In this document: positions 44,412 through 56,468 of the stretch, piece after piece
How the letters are laid out: every line of letters begins with the position of its first letter
How positions within the stretch are numbered: the first letter of the stretch is position 1
Assembly (NCBI GenBank): GCA_043228905.1
Contig: JBHGNT010000021.1
Coordinates: 8,618,001 to 8,682,000, forward strand
Source of the DNA: Azolla caroliniana
Taxonomy: Eukaryota > Polypodiophyta
DNA length: 64,000 bases
Direction: 5' to 3'
Notes under the pieces: model-generated
The model's database searches: none
Told to the model about the DNA's origin: nothing
The model's input: only the letters and a program-made list of their open reading frames with translations
Program-made: the position numbers and the translations under genes

Positions 44412-47400
44412 ATGCCTCATCCTAGTTGCTCGGTCCAGACACCTGCAGGAAAATCAAGGTTTGCTCCAGCCACCATACCTCGCCCCTCTCCCTCTCCCCA
44501 TCCTCATCCTCGTCCTCATCTTCTTCAAGATTCTAAAGTTCAAAACCAACCTCTGCACTCTGGTAAGGTCCGTGTCATCGCTAGAGTTCGCCCTTTCCTC
44601 CCTGCAGAGATTGAACGTCATGGATCCACCTCCTGCATTTCTTTCTCCAACGAAGACATAAATGGAACGACTCTTCACATTCAGGATCCTATTTCCAGGT
44701 TGGAAAAAAAGAAAGAAAACTCCACTCTCTCTCTATTATTGCCCAGTTTTGATCTTTCTCTGTAGAGAATTGATGGTACAGGATTGATACATCCTCTCAC
44801 ACATTTCTAGGACTTGTCATGTATCTTCTATGTATATCTGATTGTAGATACATGTTTTTACTGTCCTTCTAAACGTTTCTAGGAACTCTCAAACACGTCT
44901 GCGTGTAAACGTATCATTGCATTTTGCACTTTTGCACTTCAAAGACTTTGTGAGAACCTCTCATAGTACGCATTTTCATTCCGCAAGTCAACTACGAAGA
45001 ACCCCGTCAAGAATCGGTCTACCTGTAATTCCTGCATATTTTCTATTGGTTTCTTCTTACAAATGAATGGTTCGATCTGTGATGGTAGATAATTCGATCA
45101 TTATACTGAGTCTAGTTTATTTCTTATACTACAAGTGCATAGAAAAATTACAGAGTTTCACAATATTTTGAATGAACTTCCACCTAGACAGATCTGTGTG
45201 ATCTTAAATCTTCATTAAAATGATCTCTGTTACATCATAAGCATGTCTGCTTGGGGACGATGAGAAAGATATATATATTTACTTATTATCACTTTGCAGC
45301 CGAGAAGGATATTATAAAGTGGATGCTTGTTATGGTGAAAGAGACGAAATGGGTGTCATATTTGCCAAGGAAGTCAAGGCCGTCCTGCCTGCGCTTTTAC
45401 ACGGTCAGAATGCAACTGTGTTTGCATGTGGTGCAACAGGCAGCGGAAAGACATATACGATGCAGGTATCTCCATTAGTCAATTTGGAGAATCTTATTGC
45501 TGACTTGACTTGTGATATTAATATTAAAAATATAATCTAAGATCAAGCTCATACATTTGACTATACTAGTCCATCCATATCTTTTTTTTTTTTTCCTGAT
45601 CCCACAAAAAGAACGATTGCTTTAGCTGCCCAGAAGTTCATTTTATTCTGGAAGAGTACATGTTTTGGCTCCGAGGTACCAAGTGAAATCTTTGAGATTT
45701 GATTTGAGACTGCATTTTCTTCTTGCAAACATCTTCCTTTTGTTTTTACAACCGGAGATATTAGGAAATGTGAACAATTATAGGACCCTTTATATATAAT
45801 TTCGATTATACAACCGTGTTTCTAAAAGAGTTAATTCATTTCAAATAGGGTCAGGATGATCGACCCGGCCTGATGCATCTTGCGATGTCAAATCTCATTT
45901 CAATGGTGGAGGAGACCAAATTCGAAGTTCAGGTTTCTTATTATGAAGTTTATATGGAACGTTGCTATGACTTGTTGGAAGACAAATGCACTGAAGTGAC
46001 AGTGCTCGAAGATAGTGATGGCAAAATACAATTGCGTGGTCTTTCTCAGGCAAGCCAGTCTTCTATTCTTCACAGGGTTTCCACATCAATCTCGTCACAC
46101 ATTATTTTCTGTATTAATCACATTTCCTAATATCTCAGGTGCTTGTAAAATCACTCCTCGAATTCAAAGAACTATTTGGCAATGGTTGCCTGAGGCGCAA
46201 AGCTGGCCATACTGGTCTTAATGATGTCTCAAGTAGGAGCCATGGTGTGCTTATGGTATCTATAAAAAATGTGGAGAGTAGTACTGTTATTGGGAAGTTG
46301 AATCTCATTGACTTAGCAGGTATATGGACTAATACATACCTTGCATCAATTAATAGGAAATATTCCGAGAAAACACCACGAAATTCATAAACGTTTGTTC
46401 TCCTTATATAGATATATCAGATTTGTTCTCTTTTTTACACATACCTCTCTCACTATGCGCGAAGGCCAAAAATGAGACCGAGGATTGTATTGTTTTGCAA
46501 CAGGGAATGAAGATAACAGAAAGACAGGCAATGATGGTGTTAGACTTGTGGAGAGTTCTAGTATCAACCAGTCTCTTTTTGCATTATCCAATGTTATCAA
46601 TGCTTTGAATTCTAATGAGCCAAGGGTACCATATAGAGATAGCAAACTGACACGGATTCTACAGGACTCTTTGGGTGGCAAAACACGAGCTATCATGATT
46701 GCATGTCTGGTAAACATTTTCTTTTTCCATGTGCACCTGAAAGTTATAGTCTGCTCTATAAGAATCTTAACCGTTACAGCAAGTTATCATCATGAACCTC
46801 AACCGTTTTATTTTTCACATTTGTAGAATCCTAGATCATATCATGAGGCAGCTCACACATTGAGTCTTGCTACACGTTCAAGGCAGATCTCAAGCCAGAA
46901 TTTTAAAAAAGTTGTCATGGAGGAGAAATCACATCCCTCGTGCGAATCCAAAGTAAAAATATCTCCGTCTGTGGTGCCTCGTGTTGTGGCGAAGGTGAAG
47001 CCTCTTTTCCACACTCCTTCTCATCATCAAATCAATCAAATGAGGCGCATGATGAGGGATATCCCTAAAGATACCCTAAAGGCGAGGTACAAGAACTGGA
47101 TATCTCTCTAAATTAACAACAAGCAAAGTGTCCTTCTATGTTATATTATTTTGATTACTTATGATACCTTTCATCTTGCAGAAGAGGTGTTATCATGCAT
47201 CAGCCAAATTTCTCCAATAGAAAGGTAAGGAAAACATGTTTTGCATATTACACTTCCATTCTGCACCAAACACGTGTTATATATTTCTATATCTCATCAC
47301 TTCACAGTACTATTTTATTAACCAGGAAAAAATAACATATACAACACAAGCATTGTCTCAGGAAGTCGAGCAAGAGGGTGTGATTGACAAGGAAACACTG

Positions 47401-49407
47401 TCTCTGTTTCCGCATACATCATCCTCAGTTGAGAATGAGGATAACAGCAATGAAAATCTCAATAATGAGATCTCCAAGGAGAGAATTCTGGCGGAAGAAT
47501 CTTCTTCAGTTTCTACAAATACAGAGATCGACAAAGAGAATGATCGACATAGATATTCTCTTACACCAAATGTAAAGATGTCGATGCATTCATCCTCACC
47601 ACCGCTGAGTGAACGGCTACATAGTTTACGAGCTGCAATGAGAGATATTCTCCATCCTGTCCATCAAAATTCACCACCAGAAAATAACTTGTCTTCAGCC
47701 ATGGAAATGGAGAGGTCATCTCCATTAGAATCAACCCAGGAAACTGCAGTGATGGGTAGGCAATGTCCATTAAAATCACCACAAGAAACTGCAGCAAGGG
47801 AGAGGCAAAGTGAACTGAAATCACTGCAGGAAGATGCACCAATGGAGAGCCAATCTTCTCTGAAATCACCACAGGAAACATCAGATTGCGCTAGAAGGGT
47901 TGAGGAAGAGAGGGATGCTAATGTTGGCACACCTCTTGCAAAGCTAAATCATAGGAGCTCTGCCATAAAGGTTTCTTTTCCAAACTAAAGAACTGAAAAC
48001 TTTTTTATCAAGAGAAACTCCTGGATACCCCTGAGATTTGCTTTGTTACCCCAAATGTCTTGCGTCAACCTCCTAAACAGAGAAAAACAATGTATCAAGA
48101 TTGTAGTGATTCAAATAGGACAATGAATCAATTGAGAACCTTAGGGAGGAGCATTTGGGGAAATAACGAAAACTTCTAGGGGAATTTTCATTGACAGAAA
48201 AGAAACCCCCCAAAAATCTATTGTATACCTAGGAATTCCAATAATTTAATATTCTTGTATGTTTTGATTTTGCAGAATAGCATTGCTAAAGAATATATTG
48301 CATTTCTCAACACTGCTAGCAGGTTCGAATTCCACTTACTTTCTTGTTGCCAAGGGTTTGAATTTCTAGATATTTCAATACTTTTCCACTTACAACCCAC
48401 CTTTTCTTCCTTTTTCTTACAGGGAAGAGCTTCTTGAACTGAAGGTGAGAGTACATATTATATATGATGTCTACTGAAGGGATATGCAGACCATGAGGAA
48501 CTGTAATCTGATGTCTGTTGAACATCATTCAAAGCTGAAGACTAACATCTTGGAGATGCACTTGTCACGCAAGTGATGAACATCATTTTGTGCTTATTAT
48601 ATTTGTGTTTGCTATTCATAGATATTAGATTAGAGATGAGGCTCATGTGATGATATAATACTTTGAAGAGACCTAACCTGAACATTATTCTGTAGGGCAT
48701 TGGAGAGAAACGCGCCTCATACATTCTCAGCCTGAGAGAGCATACACCTGAACCGATAAAAGAGGTATCATCAATCTGTGCCTCAGCATTACTTTAATTC
48801 ATGTTTCTTTTGAAGGATCTCACCCTTCTTTCTTCAGAAACCATTTGGTTTTCTCGTCAATTCCATTATTCCACTTCACTCATAAACACTGCTTCATTAT
48901 TTCATAACACATACTTGAAATGTCTCTATGTTTAGGATTTGCACCAAACAAGATGATTAGTATAAAAAATATTGCTTTCACTCATAAACTCTACTTCGTT
49001 ATTTGGGTAACACATACTTGATACGTTTCTATGTTTAGGATCTGCACCAAACAAGATGATGAGTATATATAATCTTTCCTTTTAACTAATAATTGCCTTA
49101 TCTTGTTGTCGTTCTTTACTCGTGTACTACTCGTGTAGTCTGGAACAATTTCATTCTGTTTGCCTCATTATGTGCTGGAATCCATTGCTTCATAAACAAT
49201 TAAGAAACTAGCTACCCGTGTGTTAATTTTACAGGTTGAAGACCTTGAAAAAATAGGAATCAGTAAAAAACAAGTAAGTCGAATTCTTCTAAACATTTTA
49301 CAGTTTATTGCATAATTTGGATACTAATTTCTCATCTTCTTTCTCATCCTTACTGGCAGGCCATGTCATTGTTCAAGCATACGGCACGCCATATCTTGTT
49401 CGCATAA
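44412..49407 (+). CDS. KIN-10 family kinesin (Kid/KIF22-type), 737 aa, 13 exons
   Basis: Exons: 44412-44698, 45300-45465, 45849-46049, 46139-46319, 46504-46709, 46827-47086, 47182-47224, 47326-47970, 48276-48322, 48423-48444, 48696-48764, 49235-49273, 49360-49407, total 2214 nt in frame. The N-terminal motor starts at [11 protein letters not shown]. It has P-loop GATGSGKT (140-147), switch I NDVSSRSH (246-253), switch II DLAGNE (276-281) and [19 protein letters not shown] Ser/Glu-rich middle follows, then a C-terminal helix-hairpin-helix ([15 protein letters not shown], from 687, and [10 protein letters not shown]), which in Kid-type kinesins binds DNA. The expected role is a plus-end motor on mitotic or meiotic chromosomes or spindle. 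No stop or frameshift seen. I cannot say whether it is the KIN-10B or KIN-10C orthologue. Confidence 0.92.
46050..46138 (+). other. GC-AG intron (intron 3) of the kinesin
   Basis: Exon 3 ends CTCAG and the intron starts GCAAGCC, matching the GC-donor consensus; it ends ATCTCAG. The two flanking exons join in frame as RGLSQ-VLVKS, as in other kinesins of the family. No usable GT donor nearby keeps the frame. Confidence 0.75.
47698..47888 (+). repeat. coding tandem repeat of ~48 bp in kinesin exon 8
   Basis: About four imperfect units encode a 16-residue motif built on LKSPQETA (variants [16 protein letters not shown]). It lies in the low-complexity region between the motor and the HhH domain and may vary in copy number. 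Confidence 0.8.
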
Positions 49408-51287
49408 GAAAAAATACAGTAGTTGGTGTTGTTACAACCGAAATCGTTTGTCACTTCCACTGGCTTTGAGGAGTGCATGATTCATTTCTTCTATACTTCC
49501 ATCAAGGAAATGCTAATGTGTGTATATTTCCAAGGTTCTTTTATTTACAATATACTTGTTGCTCTTTGGAGATTTGAACTAGTCTGTGGCAATCCGTCGA
49601 TCCTTGGTATTGATATTGAGCTCAGCTTGAGTACTGGAGTGGCTACTTGTTGTTTGCTTCCTTAGTAAATAATAATCTTTTTAAATCTGTGCATAGATTG
49701 CTGTCTTTTTATTTTCGTTTGTACAACCTTTTCTTCTGTCTATGCTCTACTTTCTTCTTCGTTGTTCTTCCATTGCTAACAAGCTCCAATGGGCAAGGAG
49801 ACAATAGAATTGACTATCGAGGTAAACATGGAAGTCCACCTAAATCTTCATCCGGTTTATATTGTATAGACCAACACTTCTATTGTATAGACAAGGGTTG
49901 ATTGGGTCAACCAACACTCATGAGTGGAACATTGAACTTGCAAAATAAACTAAACAGTGGGCTACATTACATACACATGAGCTTTTGTCTTTATTGTTCT
50001 TTCAACTTGATTTGATGCCAGCTTTTTATAGCATTAATTGTAGTTTGGCACTTTATGTTACTTCGATAAAATCAAATGGCCTCATGTTGATCATGTGAAG
50101 GTTATTGACACGGAGATCTGTCATTTTAATCCCGCCTCTTCTTCTATCAATTTTATGTTCACAATTGGCTGCATTTTGTAATGTGATATTTTCAGTTGCC
50201 AAGCATATAAGATTATGATAACTATCTTGGACCCTTGAAATGAGTGTAATTGTCGCAAGGTTGATCTGACTTCATCTTGCATTGTATTCTTTTACTAAAG
50301 GTAAGTTTGTGCGTGCTCACCAAATGCACGAAGATTGATATTTTTGTCTTATGCAATGTTGATATTTTGGATTTAAAGAATGTTGCCTTTGTTGTTTTTG
50401 GTAAAAGTTTCTTTGTATATCTTTGTTGAGAATCTCCCTGTTGTTGATGAACTTGACGATCACTAATATGATTACAACCTTTAATTTACATACACAAGAG
50501 TATATAGCAAATGAGGTCAACAATGTTTCAAAAGTAAAGGAACAAAGCCATACGCCGTAATCTGAACTACTTTTAGTTTCAAAATCATTAAAGAGCTTGT
50601 TGATTCACTCATGCTAAGCTCTTTGAAGTTGGCTTAATCCATACAGGTCTCTTGGTGTGTATAAACAAGCTTCTTGGTAGTACCATTATGCCACCATACT
50701 TAGACCGATGTCATCAATTCTCTCTTCATTGTGAACACATGTCACTCTCATATGGTATGCATTGTAACATGGTGGCACCTAGAATTGTTGTACACTAGCC
50801 ACCATAGATAGACACCAACGATGATTATCTTGACACTTTGTAGTGAAGTTATTGTCAAGGAGATATTATTAGCTAAAAAATTAAACTAGGAATTACACAC
50901 TATCTATCTCTAAGACTTTAAGGAAATAGTGAAATCTGTCCTCAACATTTAGAATTTGTGTTCTTGTAATGCAATGCACCTCTCCAAAATGATGAATTGA
51001 ACAAGATATTGTGTCAAGACCTATAGAACTCTATACCCAAAAGACTTGGATCACATGGGAGCCTCTTCCCATAAAGATGGCATGATACAAAGATCATCTC
51101 CTTAACATCTAGTAGGATGGATTAATATAAACACCAATGTACATGGATGTGTACAAGTCTCATAGTGTTCACAAATCAATGGAGCAACTTTTGAGTTCCT
51201 CTCACTAGCTAGAAATTCAAGTAGACGAGTACATAATATAGCTATAGCCAAAAGATTTAGCAACATATGTAGAAGAGATGGAGGGTA
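49408..51287. other. kinesin 3' region and intergenic
   Basis: Presumed 3' UTR, then AT-rich DNA. I see no further exons, LTR ends or copia primer site, although a decayed copia LTR could lie before 51288. Confidence 0.45.
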
Positions 51288-52640
51288 ATGACCAATTTAC
51301 AAAGAGAATTAGCTGCCCTCTTTTTGGCTTTCAGCACTATCGGACAACTCATGGAGAAGGATGGCTTCTACATCCATCACAAATGTTGGAATCCGGAAGT
51401 TCGACGGAAAGAACTTTGCCCTATGGAAGGAGATGATGCAGGATGTACTAATCATCCAATGTCAAGTCGAGGCGATACGACACAACAAGAAGCCGGATGA
51501 CAACCGATGAATGGTGCTCCCTAGGCAAGATAGCTAGGTCGACCATTCGAATGCACCTGGCCGAAAATCTCTACTTGAGCATGGCAAAGGAGACAACGAT
51601 ATTCTCGTTGTGGGAGAAACTTCAGGTCGTATATGAGAAAAAGTCCTTGTCCAACTTGCTCATACTGATCCAATAGTTGTTCAATATGAAGATGAGGGCG
51701 ACGAATCCGGTTAACCTCCCACATCAACACCTTCAGCTAGGTGTTTGAACTCTTAACTTCGAAAAAGAAGTTAAAGACCTTGCCCTCCTTTCGAGCTTGC
51801 CGACAAGTTGGGAGGTATTCTGCACCACATTCACCAACAGCTATCCAAAGTTGAATCTGGACGAAACGATTGGACAAGTCCTCACTAAGGACATTTGACA
51901 AAAAACGATGGGACTTCCCATCGATGAATTGGTAGAATCCTTCTACTCGGCTGAGTCAATCGAATGAACAAACTGATTGAGAGAATAAGCCGAAAGAACA
52001 GATCGAAACACCAGTCGAAGTCGAGGAATAGTCAAACAAGTGATTTCGGCACTTACTACAGAAAGACTGGACACAATGTTTCTGATTGCTAGTCAATAAA
52101 GAGAAAGGAGAACAGTCAGTGATTCAATCAAACACAAGGACAATCCAACTCGAGCTGTTCTCCAATTGACAACCAAATCGGGAGAAATCCTCCTTGGAAG
52201 ATACGATCGGTGAAGTCCTATATAGCATGCAAGACACACAAACATGGCTGCTAGGTTCTGGAACACCGAATGGTTTTCGGACTATTCGGCTAGATCTAGC
52301 AACACAATCCGACTAGGCAATGAGCAAGAATGCTTAATCGCAGGGATTGACGAGGTCCCCATCCAATTGCCGAACGACAATAGTATCACCCTGCACTAAG
52401 TCTGACACGTACTTGAGCTGAAGAGGAGTCTGGTCTCCATCAGCATGCTAGTTGAAGCAGGGTACCGAATGACTCTCAATGAGTCGTCTTGGATGATCAA
52501 CTAAGGAAATATGAAAATTAGGAGTGGATGCAAGTACAACAACCTATATCCAGTAATGGAAATCAATACAGAGGGCACCGTGAACGTGGCCGAATCGCAG
52601 GATTCAAACCTATGATATGGCCGACTCGGCCATATGTGAC
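51288..52640 (+). pseudogene. copia gag-protease, heavily decayed
   Basis: Pieces in three frames: GIRKFDGKNFALWKEMMQDVLI (gag start, about 51390), STIRMHLAENLYLSMAKE, LSSLPTSWEVFCTTF, and a pre-integrase piece (GCKYNNLYPV, about 52530). Stops and frameshifts are frequent. It is truncated near 52640. About 130 bp of low-complexity GAACCAAA-rich DNA separates it from the LTR at 52781. Confidence 0.7.
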
Positions 52641-52780
52641 AAGCCGGACTTGATTGGCTCATGGTGATTGGCTACGAACCAAACTGAACCGAATCGTTTA
52701 GAATTTTTCAAAACCAATCTGAACTGAACTATTTAAATTTTTTGAAACTTGAACTTTATTGAACCAAACCATGAAACTGT

Positions 52781-53540
52781 TGTCGTGGATGCGTGGAAAT
52801 GGGGGCAAGACCACGGGGGTCTTGAACCAAGGAATCAAGCAAAGAGGAGGAATATCCCTCGCATTGCGTACACACAAACCGTAAACAGAATAGAGAGAGA
52901 CAGGAGGGAGACGGTCGTAGGTCACCGTTACAATGTGAAATGATGGACTTGCAACACAAGACAACAGAATAGAATAACATTATTAGTTAGAACGTGCGCG
53001 TGATGCGTAGGGAATACAACCAGTCTGAGCCGGGAACAATGCTTCGAGCACTATAGTAAACACACGTAGAGTGATGACCCTCTAGTTGGGAGCATGTGGG
53101 CGTCTCACGTGAGCAGAGGATGCACCTTCAAGAGTTCAATCGTCGGTCGTAATCAGAGAGAGATAGAGAGCTAGAGAGAGCTTCGATACCCTGAACGACA
53201 AAGTTTCCCCCCCCCCCTTTCCACATTGCTTTTAAAATAGTCTGGGGCCGCCCCTTTTATAGCATAAGGGATGGCCGTTACATCAGGTTTTAATGACCTA
53301 TCATTGTCCCTCTAGATTCTCGTCTTGATTTTGAATCTCCCATTACCCTCCCCTTTTGTTCTCCTCCACCCGCGTGATATTAAAGCTCATATTAAAGTCT
53401 AACTTCCTAGTAATGATCATCAAAACCCTATCATTACCTAGTATTTACACATGTTAGTACAAAAGGGGGTGCACTTGTGCACACCTGCGTTCACACGCAT
53501 TTGGCTATGTTTCCCCTTATGGCCTGAAATCTTCATGACA
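52781..53540 (-). repeat. gypsy CD 3' LTR, 760 bp
   Basis: The + strand begins TGTCGTGG and ends CATGACA, next to the purine tract at 53541-53555. The U5 side carries GGTTCAAGACCCCCGTGG as in LTR B, and a minus-strand TATA-like CTATAAAAGG lies near 53255. Confidence 0.85.
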
Positions 53541-53555
53541 TCCACCCCCACCAAA

Positions 53556-53920
53556 CTGCACATCCTCTGGTATGTGCTAGGTAGTGAGTTTAGTGGAGGA
53601 TTTTTGGGCGAACCTTTACTCGTCGTCCTTGTCCGAAACGTCACCTTCGGTCCCCAACGCTGGGTCTGGTTCTGCTTCGTGCCGCTTTTTGAAGGCCTTT
53701 ATCTGCTTCCCTGCTACTCTGGTCCCATCGAGCTTCGCGAGGTGGTATGTCGCATTGTCGTTTGCGCTGGTCACTACGTATGGCCCAAACCACCGCTTTG
53801 CGAATTTACGTGTGGACCGGTGCTGGTTATCGAGACTACTGTCGTAGACCAGCACCGAGTCGCCTTCCTTGATCGGAGTTGGTGCCTCTTGTTGAACTAG
53901 GCTTTGCTCCTGGTCCGCGC
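53556..53920 (-). pseudogene. gypsy CD integrase C-terminus
   Basis: Encodes VYDSSLDNQH, FAKRWFGPYVV and YHLAKLDGT, ending in KDDE. The solo LTR at 53921 separates it from the rest of pol. Confidence 0.85.
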
Positions 53921-54784
53921 TGACAAGAATACACGCTCCGTAAGCACAACGCTCGGTCACAACCGAGGCTAGGATCAAACACAGAAAACGGGTAATGAAT
54001 GCACGACACAATAAAGAGAAGAGTACACAGGATGTTAACGTGGAGAACCCAAACTAGGGAAAAACCACGGCAGCCCACAGACTGCAATCTATCACTATAT
54101 CACAATGTACAATAGTAAAGCACCGAGGCAACGACCTCGAGCTTGCTATCTTCGCCACAGGCGGCGGTTACAACAGAGGCAACAACCTCTTCCTCTCTCT
54201 CTCTCTCTCTATACACAGTTACGCGCTCCAATCTTGCACCAACAAGAATGACAACAGTCAACACTAAGTTTGCCCTAAGTCATATTTACACTAATATGAC
54301 TTTTCGGCTATTTACGAATATAGCCCCGATGGACTCTCAGAAAACATATTTACGAATATGTCCCTTCATCCGGTGAACACTTCTCACTGGGCCTTCACCA
54401 TCCGGCTCTTGCCGGGTACTCGTCATCCGGTTCTCACCGGGTCTTCCGTTGCCGGGTACTCCACATCCGGTTCTCACCGGGTCTTTCGTCACCGGGTACT
54501 CCACATCCGGTTCTCACCGGGTCTTCCGTCACCGGGTACTCCACATCTGGTTCTCAACGGGTCTTCCGTCGCCGGGTACTCCACATCTGGTTCTCACCGG
54601 GTCTTCCGTCGCCGGGTACTCCACATCCGGTTCTCACCGGGTCTTCCGTCGCTGGGTACTCCACATCCGGTTCTCACCGGGTCTTCCGTTGCCGGGTACT
54701 CCACATCCGGTTTCGGCCTCGGTCGAGTTCGCTCATCGACACTGTTGTTCTCACTTCCCATCCGGAGGGACCTGTTTCCTAACA
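53921..54784 (-). repeat. copia solo LTR, 864 bp
   Basis: Related to the LTR at 6524-7126: shared leader blocks (AAGAGTACACAGGATGTT, AAAACCACGG, GCCACAGGCGGCGG, GCCCTAAGTCATATTTA) and CT run. It starts TGTTAGG (54784) and ends TTGTCA (53921) on the minus strand. The flanks CGCGC and CGTGC look like a 5-bp target duplication with one later change. No internal region, so it probably formed by LTR-LTR recombination. Confidence 0.82.
54405..54725. repeat. 39-bp minisatellite in the solo LTR U3
   Basis: About eight units on ACATCCGGTTCTCACCGGGT followed by CTTCCGTCGCCGGGTACTCC, near-identical. The young relative (6524-7126) has only two or three related CCGG motifs at this place, so the array expanded within this LTR lineage. 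Confidence 0.9.
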
Positions 54785-56151
54785 CGTGCTCCTTCCGTTC
54801 TCGTCGTCGCCCACTCCACGTCTTCCGGCCTCCGCTCAAGTTGTCGGATGCGAGCTGCCAGCAACTCCTCCTGACTCATTTCCTCGACCCAGTTGACTGC
54901 CGTCCAGGAGGTAATTGTTCACTCCACCGACATGATGGGTTTCTCCCTGAACATGAGCTCCCCAGGCATTTATCTAGTCACCTAACTGTGCGTAGTTCGG
55001 TCCGCCCACAACGCATAAGGTAGGAGCCTTGGCCAGTTGCCGACTCACCCTTCGCATGCGCGTACTATGGCCTTTACGATCGGCCCGTGACCCCGCTCAA
55101 CCTTCCCATTTGCCTCCGGGTTGTATGCTGTTGTAAGGGACAACTTGACCCCTAGCCGGTCAAATAGCTCCTCGGCCTCCTCCGCATCCAGCTCTCCGCG
55201 GTGGCCACAATTTTCCCCACGCACCCGTATCGGCAGACGACATCTTCGATTAGAAACTTGCATACGGTCGTGGTGGTCTTGTTCATCAATGCCCGACCTT
55301 CCACCTGGTTCGTCAGATCTTCCGTCGCTAGCACCAGGTACCACATCTGTCCTACTACCATCGACATCGTCGCCAAGTCGACCATCCACTTGAACTGTAT
55401 GGTTGGCGGGTAAGTCGGGTGCAACTCGTCGCAGTGTCGAACCACCGAGTGCATCTGGCAACTTTTGCACATCGATACGAAGTGGTGCATGTCCTTGTAC
55501 ATTCTTGGCCACCAATACTTCTCCTTTAGCTTCTCGAACGTCGCCCATGTACCCCGATGTCCGGACCAAGGGCTCTCATGGAACTCCGTCATCAGCATTG
55601 TTTGGTCTTTAGTTCGCATCACTACCCGGAGTGGCGCATCTTTCCGCTTCTTTGGATGTCTTTAGATTTTCCCGTTTTGTAGGAAGAATTTGTACGCCTT
55701 CTTCCGTAGTCGACTCGCTTCCTCCCTTGTCCATGACGCGTCCGTCGTTATCATGCTTAGGAATCTTTCGATTAGAAGCCACTCGCCGTCATAGTCGTTC
55801 TCGTCGAACTCATTTAGGGGCAGAGTGCTTCGCTTGTTTACCTTCATCCAGGCCGATTTGAAGAAGTCTGCGCCGACTTCTTCGTTTTCCGACACCATGC
55901 CGTCCTCGTTCTCGAACCTCGCTCTTGAAAGCATGTCATCCATGGCGTTGTCCTTTCCAGAAATATGCTGTATTTCCGGGTTTAGGGACTTGATGTACAC
56001 AATCCATTTGAGCATCGCCAGATCTGGAGTTGCGCATCCAGAAACCATACCGAGAATCAGTAGGAAGTCCATCTCTAGAATTACTTCTGTCCGAATTAAG
56101 CAGTCCTTGTCGACCTTAACCGCCGAAATGATACCCCATAGTTCGCGCTTG
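54785..56151 (-). pseudogene. gypsy CD pol: RNase H part and integrase
   Basis: Encodes the end of RNase H (MLSRARFENEDGMVSE, IQHISGKDNA) and integrase (SPWSGHRGTWATFEKLKEKYWWP, CKSCQMH, VDLATMSM, NPEANGKVERGHG). A 1-bp shift lies near 55205 and a stop at about 55662. At 56151 the RNase H reading is cut by the truncated chromovirus LTR. Confidence 0.87.
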
Positions 56152-56454
56152 ACTGGTTTTGAACCGAATGAGTTGAAACGAATGTATAGACAATTATTTA
56201 TAGGTCCTTATGGAGTAATTTAGAATGTTCTAGAATATTTTAGATTTTATGATAAGAAATATAATCATGAAATATTAAAGGATGTTCTAGAATAATCTAG
56301 AATGTTCTAGAATGTTCTAATATCTTGTAATAACTAGAAACATAATTATTATAATCACACAACATATATGTTATCACAATGGTTAAGGGTTCAACACATA
56401 GACCAAGAAGTCGTGGGTTCGATTCTTGATAACCAAAATTTTGTCTTCATGACA
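56152..56454 (-). repeat. chromovirus 3' LTR, truncated just after the predicted transcript start
   Basis: Matches 60653-60955. It starts TGTCATGAAG at 56454 and ends about 20 nt beyond the predicted R start, where gypsy CD resumes through a shared GTC. It keeps the tRNA-like module, heat-shock array, TATA box and 11-nt primer motif (56159-56169). Confidence 0.88.
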
Positions 56455-56468
56455 TTATCCCCCCTTTC
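56455..56468 (-). other. chromovirus polypurine tract, overlapping the pol stop
   Basis: The minus strand reads GAAAGGGGGGATAA directly before the LTR. It encodes the last pol residues (RKGG) and the TAA stop. Confidence 0.85.

Noticed and set aside
44100-44420. Protein-coding start upstream of the kinesin ATG (CT- and CTT-rich frames)
   Set aside because: The frames translate microsatellites only; the kinesin homology begins after the ATG at 44412.
48481-48580. Extra kinesin exon between 48444 and 48696 (a readable stretch with [13 protein letters not shown])
   Set aside because: Joining exon 48423-48444 to 48696-48764 already gives the family's ELLELK-GIGEKRA continuity; the stretch would disrupt the HhH start.
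53616-54011. ORF spanning integrase C-terminus into the copia solo LTR as one protein
   Set aside because: The right part crosses the LTR boundary at 53921 and is a chance continuation, not an integrase extension.
54405-54725. Regular repeats resembling a CRISPR array
   Set aside because: Units are contiguous without unique spacers and lie in a copia LTR of a plant genome; this is a minisatellite.
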